Below, one piece after another: positions 51,858 to 61,137 of a stretch of 64,000 nt of DNA (position 1 is the first letter of the stretch; every line of letters begins with the position of its first letter). Source of the stretch: Prevotella sp. (GTDB lineage: Bacteria; Bacillota_I; Bacilli_A; ML615J-28; CAG-313); the NCBI GenBank assembly GCA_023665755.1, contig JAMPDF010000001.1, positions 449,537-513,536 on the forward strand. Reading direction: 5' to 3'. The position numbers and the translations under genes are program-made. The notes under the pieces are model-generated. The model saw only the letters and a list, made by a program, of their open reading frames with translations, made no database searches and had not been told where the DNA came from.

Positions 51858-54350
51858 TTATTCTATTTCTGGTGTGTATTCTCGAATGGCCAAAACAATG
51901 AGTAATTCATCTAGTTGCATCAATTCTTCATCAGTAGGTGCTTCTTTGGTCAATATATCCAAAGCATATTGAATTTGTTCTGCAGGTTGGTTACTTAAAA
52001 ATACATATAAATCATTGTCATTTACATCCAAACCTTGTAGTTCAAATATCATTTCTAAAATGGCTTTAACATCCTCTACTGCCTTAGCATTTTGGACAAA
52101 GGTCAAATAATTTTCTAAGCAAATTTTTTCTCCATCCATAACACCACTAGATTGAATCATCTGATTTTGTAATAGCATACGTGCATATTGTTTCAATCCA
52201 TCAAAATGTTCAAAGAGAGTTTGATAAATTTGATCTACTGTTACACCTTCAGGAAGATGACCATAAGTTAAACTAAATAAAGCTCCTTTTATATATTTTT
52301 CATGGGTTGAAATATAATATGCATCAATATAGTCAAATAAAACTGGAGATACTGCTTCTACTAAATACATAATTTCTTCAGTACTTGGTGTACCACCATT
52401 GGCAATATTCGTGACAAAAGCGATTATAAATGTTTCATCCAATTCTACCTTAGATAAGGTTCTCACCAACACTACTACTTCGTCTGCCAATTCCTTTAAT
52501 ACCGTTTTATCTAATTCAAATCCAAAGAATAAACTAAAAGCAGAAGGAATATCGATCGGTAATGTATTTAATTTATCAATAATAGCATCTAAGTAAGTAT
52601 CTAATGTAGCACCACCCATTTGAATATTGCCTAATACCAAAACCGATAAATCTTGTACCAATTTACCTACTTCTGCCATTGCTAGTTCCTCTTTTGTTGT
52701 ATCACCAAAGACAAAATATTGAATCATTGTCATCAAATCATAATGCTTAGTATCAATTTTTTTAATGAAATCAAGTACATCTTCAAGAGTTGCAAGGTCC
52801 TCTTTTGTTATTTCAATAGAAATATTACCTATCATTCCTGAAAGAGCTGGATTCATACTGATGAACAATGCCTCATAAGGGAATACGTCCAATAAATCAT
52901 TGATGACAACAAGTTCTGCTTCTGTAGGCAAAATTGATTTGATGACATCAACGATTTGGTTTTTCAAAATCAAAATTTGATTGAGCATACCTAAAAACTC
53001 TGTACTATCTGTTACATTAGGCAATTGTTGAATCAAACCAACAAGTTGAGGAACAACCATAAACAACGTTTTTGACTTAGCATAACCTTTATTCACAAAA
53101 GTAGTTAGCCCTTCTAAATGTTGTTCCAAATAGGCATCTAATGCTCCATCCTTTTCTTCAAGAGCCTTTAGCGCTTTTTCATAAACTATTTGACCCACCA
53201 TCGATTGTTGTTTTTGATAGAACAAATATAATACATTGTAATCGTCTACAGTTAGTGGTGCATTCAACAGAAGTACAATTTCGTTCAAATTGAGTGCATA
53301 TGTTTTACCCAACATCTCACTTGTAAATGTTATTGTTTCACCATTTCTTCTCATTTGATAAGGCATCATACCTGAGCATGCTTGTGAAGCTAAAGTCAAA
53401 ATTGGATTAGTAGTAGTAGCACCTGTACTAAAAGAAAGCAACAAATTTGGAGCAACTAAATTCATAAATTGATCATCGTCAAATACAGATTGAACTGTAG
53501 AAGTATATGCTCCACTTTGAACTACTTTGTCAAATAATTGTTGCATACCCTGTTTTTCATCTTCTGTAAAATCCATTTCTAATCCATCTTGGTTATTTAT
53601 AATTTGATAACGCATATTCATATCTAGATAGGTTAAACCCAGAGCAAGGTAAGCATTTAATTTCTTACTTTCGAGGACTTGAAGAATGCCTTCTTCTCCT
53701 GCATTCATCACCATTTGCACTTCTTGAATTGTTAGACCATACTTTTTTAAAACATAAGCAAGCATAGTTGCATCGTTTACTCTTGTTTCATCTAAGCCAA
53801 ATGTTTCCATACAAGCTGTAACTTCTGCTTCAGAAGGCCCCATAACATAATGTATTTCCTCCGATGGAACAGACTTCTTATAATCAGTTGTTTGAGGCAA
53901 TGTTACAACAGAAATGATGGCACTTTCGATATTTCCTAAAGCATAAGCATTAGTAGTAACAGAATGTGAAACCCCATCTACATATACCAAATATCCACCT
54001 GCATTTTCAACTGCATCCCATTTTACCACGCCGTCTTCTACTCTAACGTGGTTTGGGGTTGGCATTGCGGGAAGGACAGACTCATCCTGCCACTTCGCAA
54101 GCAGTGTAATATTATCATTAATTTTTGTGGCAAAATCAAATTTTTCACCATTTAAAGTCCAATACAAAAAAATATATCCCTCACGGGTTGGATCTGCAGG
54201 AGCTTGAATGGTTGAACCCTTCTTAGTTTCTATCGCTGAAACAGCAGTTCCACCTTCACTACCAAATGTGACCTTGACTTTTTTTTGACAAGATGCCAAA
54301 AAAAGGCCCAGTGTTAAAGCGATACATAAAATAAAATATCTTTTCTTCAT
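51858..54350 (-). CDS. Large lipoprotein with one B-repeat and an unknown helical domain
   Basis: An 830-residue exported lipoprotein (signal peptide, lipobox LASC). Residues ~25-90 are a B-repeat (GREGYIFLYW-like: TREGYIFLYWTLNGEKFDF), ~96-165 an Fn3-like segment (HVRVEDGVVKWDAVENAGGYLVYVDG). The remaining ~660 residues are mostly helical without a family I recognise; it includes several LLLxxP-type repeats but no catalytic motif. It is encoded between dnaI and thrS, where Bacillus has other genes. ATG 54350 with AAGGAAAGG upstream is preferred over an upstream TTG. Confidence 0.78.
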   Translation of the reverse strand: MKKRYFILCIALTLGLFLASCQKKVKVTFGSEGGTAVSAIETKKGSTIQAPADPTREGYIFLYWTLNGEKFDFATKINDNITLLAKWQDESVLPAMPTPNHVRVEDGVVKWDAVENAGGYLVYVDGVSHSVTTNAYALGNIESAIISVVTLPQTTDYKKSVPSEEIHYVMGPSEAEVTACMETFGLDETRVNDATMLAYVLKKYGLTIQEVQMVMNAGEEGILQVLESKKLNAYLALGLTYLDMNMRYQIINNQDGLEMDFTEDEKQGMQQLFDKVVQSGAYTSTVQSVFDDDQFMNLVAPNLLLSFSTGATTTNPILTLASQACSGMMPYQMRRNGETITFTSEMLGKTYALNLNEIVLLLNAPLTVDDYNVLYLFYQKQQSMVGQIVYEKALKALEEKDGALDAYLEQHLEGLTTFVNKGYAKSKTLFMVVPQLVGLIQQLPNVTDSTEFLGMLNQILILKNQIVDVIKSILPTEAELVVINDLLDVFPYEALFISMNPALSGMIGNISIEITKEDLATLEDVLDFIKKIDTKHYDLMTMIQYFVFGDTTKEELAMAEVGKLVQDLSVLVLGNIQMGGATLDTYLDAIIDKLNTLPIDIPSAFSLFFGFELDKTVLKELADEVVVLVRTLSKVELDETFIIAFVTNIANGGTPSTEEIMYLVEAVSPVLFDYIDAYYISTHEKYIKGALFSLTYGHLPEGVTVDQIYQTLFEHFDGLKQYARMLLQNQMIQSSGVMDGEKICLENYLTFVQNAKAVEDVKAILEMIFELQGLDVNDNDLYVFLSNQPAEQIQYALDILTKEAPTDEELMQLDELLIVLAIREYTPEIE

Positions 54351-54431
54351 AACCTTTCCTTTCAATTATTTATTTTTACTTTATTATACTACTAGAAATA
54401 CTTTTTTTCAATATCTTTTTTATTTCTTCTT

Positions 54432-55298
54432 TTAATCTCGATAATTTTGGTCATTCAATTCAATAAATTCCATTAAGGTACGAATGCGTTCATAAATTCT
54501 AGCTGCTTTCAATACATCTACATCTTTGCTTCCTTCTTTTAGATGTTCAAGTAAAAGTGCCGCATCTAAATTAGAGCTCATAAAAGTCAGTGATTTTTTT
54601 GTCATTCTTTCTTGAAGAATAGCACCTAAAACTTCATCGCGAATGAAACTGCTACTTGTTTCACCACCAAAATCATCCAAAATTAAAATTTCAACATTTT
54701 TTAACTCCTCAATAAATGTTTCTAAATCTCCACTACCAATTGCACTTTTAATTGAACGAACCAAATCAGGATAGTATGCAAATATCACTTGATGGCCTGC
54801 CTCAGAAAATCTTTTTGCTAAATACGCTAATAAATAGGTTTTTCCACATCCATATGCGCCATGAAGAAATATACCTTTTACGGGCTCATTTTGCTCATAT
54901 TTGCTAATACATGTTTTGATTGTTTCCAATACCTTTTTTCGTTTTTCGTTAATGTAAATTTGATCAAAATTAAACATTTGAAAAGAACAAGAAAGCAAAA
55001 TTAAATTATTTTCTTTAGACTGTTCATTTTGATGAATCAATTGGTAAGAACATGGAACATAATTCAATTCAAAATGAATACCATTATGACTCATCTCTGG
55101 TTGATATCCACGACTATTTTGGGTACACTGTGACAAAGATTGGCAATGACGACATTTTTCCTTTTTGAGAACATAGGCTAGCAAAACATTTAAGTCTTTA
55201 TCCACTTCTTCTAATGATAGTTCATTTTGATTGACCATTTGTCGAATTGTATCGTCTTTTAGCACTTTTTTTAGCAATTCATTGCGACTATTATTCAT
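54432..55298 (-). CDS. dnaI: Primosomal protein DnaI (helicase loader)
   Basis: A 288-residue AAA+ ATPase that loads the replicative helicase. Zinc-type cysteines lie in CRHCQSLSQC (N-terminal domain), Walker A is HGAYGCGKTYL, Walker B ILILDDFGGE, and the region SSNLDAALLLEHL is near sensor I. The dnaB partner gene overlaps by 8 bases. ATG 55298 with AGAGGAG upstream is preferred over an earlier in-frame ATG. Confidence 0.94.
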   Translation of the reverse strand: MNNSRNELLKKVLKDDTIRQMVNQNELSLEEVDKDLNVLLAYVLKKEKCRHCQSLSQCTQNSRGYQPEMSHNGIHFELNYVPCSYQLIHQNEQSKENNLILLSCSFQMFNFDQIYINEKRKKVLETIKTCISKYEQNEPVKGIFLHGAYGCGKTYLLAYLAKRFSEAGHQVIFAYYPDLVRSIKSAIGSGDLETFIEELKNVEILILDDFGGETSSSFIRDEVLGAILQERMTKKSLTFMSSNLDAALLLEHLKEGSKDVDVLKAARIYERIRTLMEFIELNDQNYRD

Positions 55299-56592
55299 TT
55301 TTATTCTCCTCTTTTTTATTGGGATTAAAAAAGTCATCTAATTCATCTAGTTGACTTGTTGTTGGTGCCAATATTTCAACTGGTTTTGATTCTAAAATTC
55401 CCTTTTGATAGTCTTCATACCAAACAGGAACACCTTTTGTTGGTTTTCCTTTATGACTTGATGAAGTCGGCTTTTTCTGGATATAATGAATGGCATCTAA
55501 TGTTGATTTCACCTTTGCCCTCTTCCAAGTATGAATGATTTTTAAAAAATAATTATAACTGGGAATTTGACCATCTAAACCTTCTAACACATAACCAATC
55601 ATCACATTCAATACACCAATACTAATACTTGTATCTTTTAATAATTGATCAAACATATTAATTTCTGAAGCAGTTAACGCGATTCCCGTCTTTTGTTTAA
55701 CGAACTCATTTGGACTAGCAGATTCCAAAAACTGAATCAGTTTCGCATTTTCTCCTGCAGCAGGATGCATCGTTGCTTTTGGAATAACCCCTAACTTCTT
55801 TCCCTTTTTTTCATACGCTTTTTTCGCATAAGTAGCAATTTCTTCTAAATGAACCTCTTTTTTCTCATTGCAAGATAAAATCACGACATCTTTCATTTCA
55901 TTAGGAGAAAGTTGATATAAAAAACTATACCTAGTAATGGTATCAATAAATTCTTGATCTGTTAATACTTCTGGTTTTATTACATCATGAGCACTCAGTA
56001 AAACGCTAAAATAAGCATAGTCAAATGCCTTTTCTGAAAGAGTAATCCCATTATTCTTTCCTGCAAATATCTGTTGCGAAACAACGATACTATCTGACAA
56101 CTCTAATGCAAATACATCATCAAAATTATGGTTGATACACTCAAATTTGTTTAAATCCAATTTTCTCATAACAAATTCACAATATGTTTTAAAGTAAGCC
56201 TCATACCCAATTTGGTATTCTAATAAAGTGGCTAGTTCTATATTTTCGAAAAAGGCAATGCCATCTAATGGCTTTTTCATCACATAGACATATAAATTAT
56301 CGCTATAGTAGGTATCCATTAATCCAATCGCTTCTAATTTATTGCGAATATCAGTAAATCGCTCAATGGATCGCAAATGCATCAAGCGAACAATCTTTTC
56401 ATGTTGTTCTATATCTGATTCGTTACAGCCTTCTGCGACTAAAGAATACAAAGCTTGATATAGTGAAATCACTTTATCACCTACTATAGGCATATAAAGT
56501 TGTAATAACACCTTCTGATCATAATTAGATAATGGGGTAACTATCATCACTTCAAAATCACTCAAATGTGAGAGTGGATAATTATTGTTCAT
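55291..56592 (-). CDS. dnaB: Replication initiation protein DnaB (membrane attachment)
   Basis: A 433-residue protein of the Firmicutes DnaB/DnaD type, which with DnaD and DnaI loads the helicase at oriC; this is not the DnaC helicase. The C-terminal DnaB_2/DnaD-like module is around residues 300-390 (INMFDQLLKDTSIS, GVLNVMIGYVLEGLDG, NYFLKIIHTWKRAKV). The N-terminus is a winged-helix region. It overlaps the gene upstream by 11 bases and dnaI downstream by 8. Confidence 0.9.
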   Translation of the reverse strand: MNNNYPLSHLSDFEVMIVTPLSNYDQKVLLQLYMPIVGDKVISLYQALYSLVAEGCNESDIEQHEKIVRLMHLRSIERFTDIRNKLEAIGLMDTYYSDNLYVYVMKKPLDGIAFFENIELATLLEYQIGYEAYFKTYCEFVMRKLDLNKFECINHNFDDVFALELSDSIVVSQQIFAGKNNGITLSEKAFDYAYFSVLLSAHDVIKPEVLTDQEFIDTITRYSFLYQLSPNEMKDVVILSCNEKKEVHLEEIATYAKKAYEKKGKKLGVIPKATMHPAAGENAKLIQFLESASPNEFVKQKTGIALTASEINMFDQLLKDTSISIGVLNVMIGYVLEGLDGQIPSYNYFLKIIHTWKRAKVKSTLDAIHYIQKKPTSSSHKGKPTKGVPVWYEDYQKGILESKPVEILAPTTSQLDELDDFFNPNKKEENKNE

Positions 56593-56953
56593 CTTGATAT
56601 CCCTTACTTTTTAAAATCAACACTTTATCTATGGCATCATAAATGGCTTCTATCAATTTAATTCCTCTTCCAAACGGAAGAAAATAATGCGTATTCACTT
56701 TCAATAATACTCCTGTTTCATATAATCCCATTTCCGATAAAGTCACAATAATTTGTTTCCTTTTTCCTTCAAACAAAAGTTCATGATAATAATTATCTAC
56801 ATGTATCATTTGAAAACCAGCATTTTTGAGTACATTCGTTACTCGCATTTGCGTTGTTTGCAGATCATTTCCATAATACCTTGTTCTTAATTTAGGATTA
56901 CTGCTTGTGCTAGATGTCTCAAAACTATTTCTAAACATATCACTAATTGCCAT
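56582..56953 (-). CDS. Unknown 123-residue protein between coaE and dnaB
   Basis: A 123-residue protein with an N-terminal Ser/Thr/Asn-rich stretch, then a mixed alpha/beta domain (VTNVLKNAGFQMIHVDNYYHEL, LLFEGKRKQIIVTLSEMGLYETGVLLKV). It overlaps dnaB by 11 bases and the MutM-CoaE gene by 11, so it is tightly co-translated. In Bacillus nrdR lies at this place; this protein lacks NrdR zinc cysteines and is not NrdR. I do not recognise the family. Confidence 0.75.
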   Translation of the reverse strand: MAISDMFRNSFETSSTSSNPKLRTRYYGNDLQTTQMRVTNVLKNAGFQMIHVDNYYHELLFEGKRKQIIVTLSEMGLYETGVLLKVNTHYFLPFGRGIKLIEAIYDAIDKVLILKSKGYQDEQ

Positions 56954-58376
56954 AATGTTGTTTCACCTCTTTTATCATTTCGTTTATTTGTTCTATAGTA
57001 TAACACAAATCCCTTGAATTATCAATGATATAGTCTGCCTTTTGACATTTTTCTTTTTGAGATAGTTGTGTTTGAATTCGGCGCTTTGCCTCTTCTTTAG
57101 ATAAATGGTTGCGCTCAATCAATCGTTTAAGCTGGATAGCATCATCCGCGTATATTACTACAATTTGATCACATAGTATATCAAATCCTGCTTCAAATAA
57201 TAGTGGAACACTAAAGAATACAAAAGAATCTGTCATACTATGAATTTTTTGAAGTGCTTTTTGTTGAACAATCGGATGGACCATCTGATTGACTTTTAAT
57301 CTATTTTCTTCATTTTCAAAAACAATTTTCGCCAATTGACCATCATCTATTTTTCCGTTATCAAGCAATATTTTCCTACCGTATTCACTAGTCAAAACAT
57401 TATAAATTGCCTTACCTACTGCTTTATATTCTGCTACAATTTCATCAGCATCAATGACTTTATATCCAAGTGACCGTAAATACGTTGTTACTGTTGTCTT
57501 TCCCGTTGCTATTGATCCCGTAATACCAATGATTTTCGGTTCTTTCTTGATTTGACAAATAGGACAATAATAAGTTCCCCTCCCGCCAACTTTGATTTTT
57601 TGTATCTTCGTTTGACAAACAGGACAAGGATGTTTTTCCTGTTGATGCACAAGTAATTCTAATTGAAACAATCCTGTAACACCTAAACTACTTGTATAAC
57701 TCCGAATGGTTGTACCACCTGCTTGAATCGCTTTTTTCAAAACAAATTGGGCATTTTCTAAGATATGAGAAACGTCCTCTATTGTTAAACAAGTAGATAT
57801 GGTTTCTGGATGAATTCTACTTAAAAACAATACTTCATCCACATAAATATTGCCCATACCACAAATCACTTCTTGGTTCAATAGTGCCGTTTTGATAGCA
57901 ACTTGTGTATGTTGAAGACGCGCATATAGTTCCTCTTTGGTGAAATAGGGATCAATAGCCTCCTTCGCTAGTTTAGCAAGGGAGGGATATTGCATAATTT
58001 CATCTAAGTCAGTTGATGCAACAAGTGCCATTTTTCCAAATTTACGTGTATCATGATATCTAAAACTAATCTGATCATCTAAAGTAAATACAATATGCTC
58101 ATGTTTATTTCTAGGTTCATCTATAGATTTTAAAAAGTATTTTCCTTCCATCCGTAAGTGAGATATGATCGTATAATGATCTAAGATAAAAAGCAAATAT
58201 TTTCCATATCGTTCTATTTTTCGAAATGTTTCGTATTTTAGCTTTTCAATGAAAGTATCTGGCTCTACATTCTCAATCATTGGGGTATAGTATACAGCAA
58301 CATCTGTGATTGTTTTTCCAACGATTTGATAAGTGAGTGTTTGTCGAACCGTTTCTACTTCTGGTAATTCTGGCAT
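56943..58376 (-). CDS. MutM-CoaE fusion: DNA glycosylase plus dephospho-CoA kinase
   Basis: A single 477-codon ORF. Residues 1-~277 are a complete formamidopyrimidine-DNA glycosylase: PELPEVETVRQTL (catalytic Pro and Glu), H2TH region and C-terminal zinc finger (CPVCQTKI, GGRGTYYCPICQ). Residues ~281-477 are a complete dephospho-CoA kinase: ITGSIATGKTTVTTYLRS (P-loop), VIDADEIV, VFFSVPLLFEAGF and DYIIDNS. The zinc finger runs almost directly into CoaE, with only about four residues between. In Bacillus mutM and coaE are separate neighbours. Overlap with the next gene is 11 bases; GGTGAAT lies before the start. No stop or frameshift in between. Confidence 0.9.
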   Translation of the reverse strand: MPELPEVETVRQTLTYQIVGKTITDVAVYYTPMIENVEPDTFIEKLKYETFRKIERYGKYLLFILDHYTIISHLRMEGKYFLKSIDEPRNKHEHIVFTLDDQISFRYHDTRKFGKMALVASTDLDEIMQYPSLAKLAKEAIDPYFTKEELYARLQHTQVAIKTALLNQEVICGMGNIYVDEVLFLSRIHPETISTCLTIEDVSHILENAQFVLKKAIQAGGTTIRSYTSSLGVTGLFQLELLVHQQEKHPCPVCQTKIQKIKVGGRGTYYCPICQIKKEPKIIGITGSIATGKTTVTTYLRSLGYKVIDADEIVAEYKAVGKAIYNVLTSEYGRKILLDNGKIDDGQLAKIVFENEENRLKVNQMVHPIVQQKALQKIHSMTDSFVFFSVPLLFEAGFDILCDQIVVIYADDAIQLKRLIERNHLSKEEAKRRIQTQLSQKEKCQKADYIIDNSRDLCYTIEQINEMIKEVKQHYGN

Positions 58377-58383
58377 AATTCAC

Positions 58384-61029
58384 CTATTTCATATCCCATG
58401 TTTTTCCGTATGCTACCTCAGCGATGAATTTCACTTCCATAGATACTGCTGATTGCATAGTTTTAGGGACAATGACTTTCAATTCTTCTAATTCTTCTGG
58501 AACAACATCTAATATCAATTCGTCATGTACTTGCGCGACAATCCTACTTTTAAAGTGATGTTTTTCTAATTCTTCTTGTACTTTAATCATAGCAATTTTC
58601 ATAATATCAGCAGCTGTGCCTTGAATAGGCGCATTCATTGCGGCACGCTCTGAAAACTTGCGCAGTGCAGCGTTGCTACTATTGATTTCTTTCATATATC
58701 GTCTTCGGTTATATTTAGTCGTTGTATAGCCATCTTTTTTGGCATCTTCCACACATTGATTCAAATAGGTTTTAATTTCTGGATAAATATCAAAATACTT
58801 GCGTATAAAATCCGAAGCTTCATATGGTGAAATATGCAATTGTTCCGCAAGTCCCCAATCACTCATCCCATAAACTATTCCAAAATTAACTGCCTTTGCT
58901 ACTCTTCTATGTTCTTTGGTCACTTGTTCTAATGCGATATTGTATACTTTTGACGCAGTTAAAGCATGTAAATCAATGCCCTCATTAAACGCTTGAATCA
59001 TCGCCTTACAACCTGATAAAGAAGCTAAAATACGTAGTTCAATTTGTGAATAATCTGCACTTAACAAAACATGCTCAGTACAACTTGGAATGAAGGCTGT
59101 TCGAATAATTCTTCCTTCTTCTGTTCGGATTGGAATGTTTTGAATATTCGGTTCTGTAGATGAAAGTCTTCCAGTTAATGTCAAAGATTGTTTAAAAATA
59201 GTATGTACACGATCATCCGTTTCCGTTGTTTCCGCAAGTAGTCCAACTACATAAGTAGAATATAACTTTGCAAATTTACGATATTCTAATACGTAAGAAG
59301 CAATAGGATAGGTCTTGGCAAGTCCTTCTAGTACTTCCGCAGAAGTGGAATATCCAGTTTTTGTTTTCTTCCCCTTGCCCAAATGCATTTCCTCAAACAA
59401 TACCACTCCAAGTTGTTTAGGAGATGCTACATTAAATGGATGACCTGCTAAAGCAAAAATAGCCTTTTCATTTTCTTGGATTTGTTCTTGCAAATACACA
59501 CCAATTTCTTGAAGTCGCTCCTTACTTACTCTAAAGCCTGTCATCTCAACTTTTCCCAAGATAATTGCCAAGGGTATTTCTATTTCATATAGCAATGTCA
59601 TTTGATTTCTTTCTTCTAGAATTTGATCTAATTTTTCTTTTAATATTTCCAAATAACTTATTTTATCCATCATATAAGTAGCATATACGTTTTCTTCTGG
59701 CACTTCATATATACTCTTTTTACCAAAGATTTCTTCTATGAAAGCAAAGCGAGTAGGTAGAAATTTTTCCATCATTGTCTTGATTTCTAATGTTCCATAT
59801 GAAGGATCTACCACATAACTTGCCAAAATAAAATCAAAAGCAAATGATTCAACAAAAATACCTCTTCTCGCTAATGCTACATAAACCTTTTTACTATCTA
59901 TAGTATAAATTATTTTTTGGCTTTCTAAAAGATGTTGCAAACGAATATCATTTAAATAACTTTCATCTAGGTAATACCCAGCTTGATCAACAAAAAAGGC
60001 AATTCCTAAAATATGGCCTTTATGATAATTCTCTTGATTGAGTTCTACTTCCATACTCCATTTTTCATGTTGTTCAAGTGCGGCTAACGTTGCTTCTAGT
60101 TCATTATAATGATATGAACATTTTTTTTCTACCAGTGTGTCTTCTACTTTGGCTTCTTCTGTAAAGTTCATTTTTTTAATAAAAGATTGAAATTCAAGCG
60201 TCTCATAAAAACTTCTTAATTCTACTATATTAGCGCCTCGATATTGCAAATCCTCTATCGTATATGCAATCGGTGCATCCATAGCAATAGTGGCTAAGTA
60301 TTTTGTACGTAGGGCAATCTCTTTTTCATTAGCCAGTGTGTCTTTCAGTTTTCCTTTTAGTTCTTCTTCATGTGCAATTAAATTCTCCAAGGATTGATAT
60401 TGTTCTAATAATTTAACTGCGGTTTTAGGCCCTACTCCAGATAATCCTGGTAAATTATCAGAATTATCACCAATCAGTCCCTTATAATCGGTCATTTGAT
60501 GAGGTTGAAATCCCATAATTGATTGAAAATTATCTATATTATATTCTTCTAAATCAGTGATTCCTTTTTTGGTTAAAAATACCTTTACATTATCGCGGAC
60601 TAGTTGTAACAAATCTTTATCACCTGAAATCACAATCACTTCATCAAAGGCGTCTTTTACCTTTTCAGACATAGAACCGATCAAGTCATCTGCTTCATAT
60701 TCGTCTGTTTCCCATTGTTTTACACCTAAAATATGCAAATATTCTTTAATATATGGAATTTGCATGGCAAATTCTTCAGGCATAGGCTTACGCCCCCCCT
60801 TATATTCGGTATAAGCCTGATGACGGAAGGTTTTCTTTCCTTTATCGAAAGCAACAAAAATATGAGTCATTCCTTCTATACTTAAAACCTTATGCATCAT
60901 ATTGACAAATCCATAGATGGCATTGGTATATAAATCATTACTTGTTTTCATTAAATTTCCTGTATATGCAGTCGCATAATATGCCCGAAACATAATGCTA
61001 TTTCCATCAAGCAGTACAATCTTACTCAT
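58384..61029 (-). CDS. polA: DNA polymerase I
   Basis: An 881-residue Pol I: 5' nuclease (residues 1-~290; AFDKGKKTFRHQAY, YEADDLIG, GDKDLLQL), a 3'-5' exonuclease-like domain (~300-470) and polymerase A domain (~480-881; LTGRLSSTEPNIQNIPI, SADYSQIELRILASLSG, VHDELILDV). In the exonuclease domain the catalytic DxE of motif I reads MEVELN, so it is probably inactive as in Bacillus-type enzymes. AAAGGAG precedes the ATG; the MutM-CoaE gene begins 7 bases after the stop. Confidence 0.96.
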   Translation of the reverse strand: MSKIVLLDGNSIMFRAYYATAYTGNLMKTSNDLYTNAIYGFVNMMHKVLSIEGMTHIFVAFDKGKKTFRHQAYTEYKGGRKPMPEEFAMQIPYIKEYLHILGVKQWETDEYEADDLIGSMSEKVKDAFDEVIVISGDKDLLQLVRDNVKVFLTKKGITDLEEYNIDNFQSIMGFQPHQMTDYKGLIGDNSDNLPGLSGVGPKTAVKLLEQYQSLENLIAHEEELKGKLKDTLANEKEIALRTKYLATIAMDAPIAYTIEDLQYRGANIVELRSFYETLEFQSFIKKMNFTEEAKVEDTLVEKKCSYHYNELEATLAALEQHEKWSMEVELNQENYHKGHILGIAFFVDQAGYYLDESYLNDIRLQHLLESQKIIYTIDSKKVYVALARRGIFVESFAFDFILASYVVDPSYGTLEIKTMMEKFLPTRFAFIEEIFGKKSIYEVPEENVYATYMMDKISYLEILKEKLDQILEERNQMTLLYEIEIPLAIILGKVEMTGFRVSKERLQEIGVYLQEQIQENEKAIFALAGHPFNVASPKQLGVVLFEEMHLGKGKKTKTGYSTSAEVLEGLAKTYPIASYVLEYRKFAKLYSTYVVGLLAETTETDDRVHTIFKQSLTLTGRLSSTEPNIQNIPIRTEEGRIIRTAFIPSCTEHVLLSADYSQIELRILASLSGCKAMIQAFNEGIDLHALTASKVYNIALEQVTKEHRRVAKAVNFGIVYGMSDWGLAEQLHISPYEASDFIRKYFDIYPEIKTYLNQCVEDAKKDGYTTTKYNRRRYMKEINSSNAALRKFSERAAMNAPIQGTAADIMKIAMIKVQEELEKHHFKSRIVAQVHDELILDVVPEELEELKVIVPKTMQSAVSMEVKFIAEVAYGKTWDMK

Positions 61030-61094
61030 TTGCTACAACTCCTTTTATTTTTTTCTTTTTATTATTTTACCACAAAATCTGAAAAAAATATAGA

Positions 61095-61125
61095 ATATTA
61101 GTATTTTTTTATTTCATACTAATAT
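61095..61125. repeat. Perfect inverted repeat before the VanY gene
   Basis: ATATTAGTAT and ATACTAATAT, ten bases each, around an 11-base spacer. It lies immediately before the ribosome binding site (GAGGTGAT) of the carboxypeptidase gene and could be an operator or 5' hairpin. Confidence 0.6.
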
Positions 61126-61137
61126 AGAGGTGATCAA

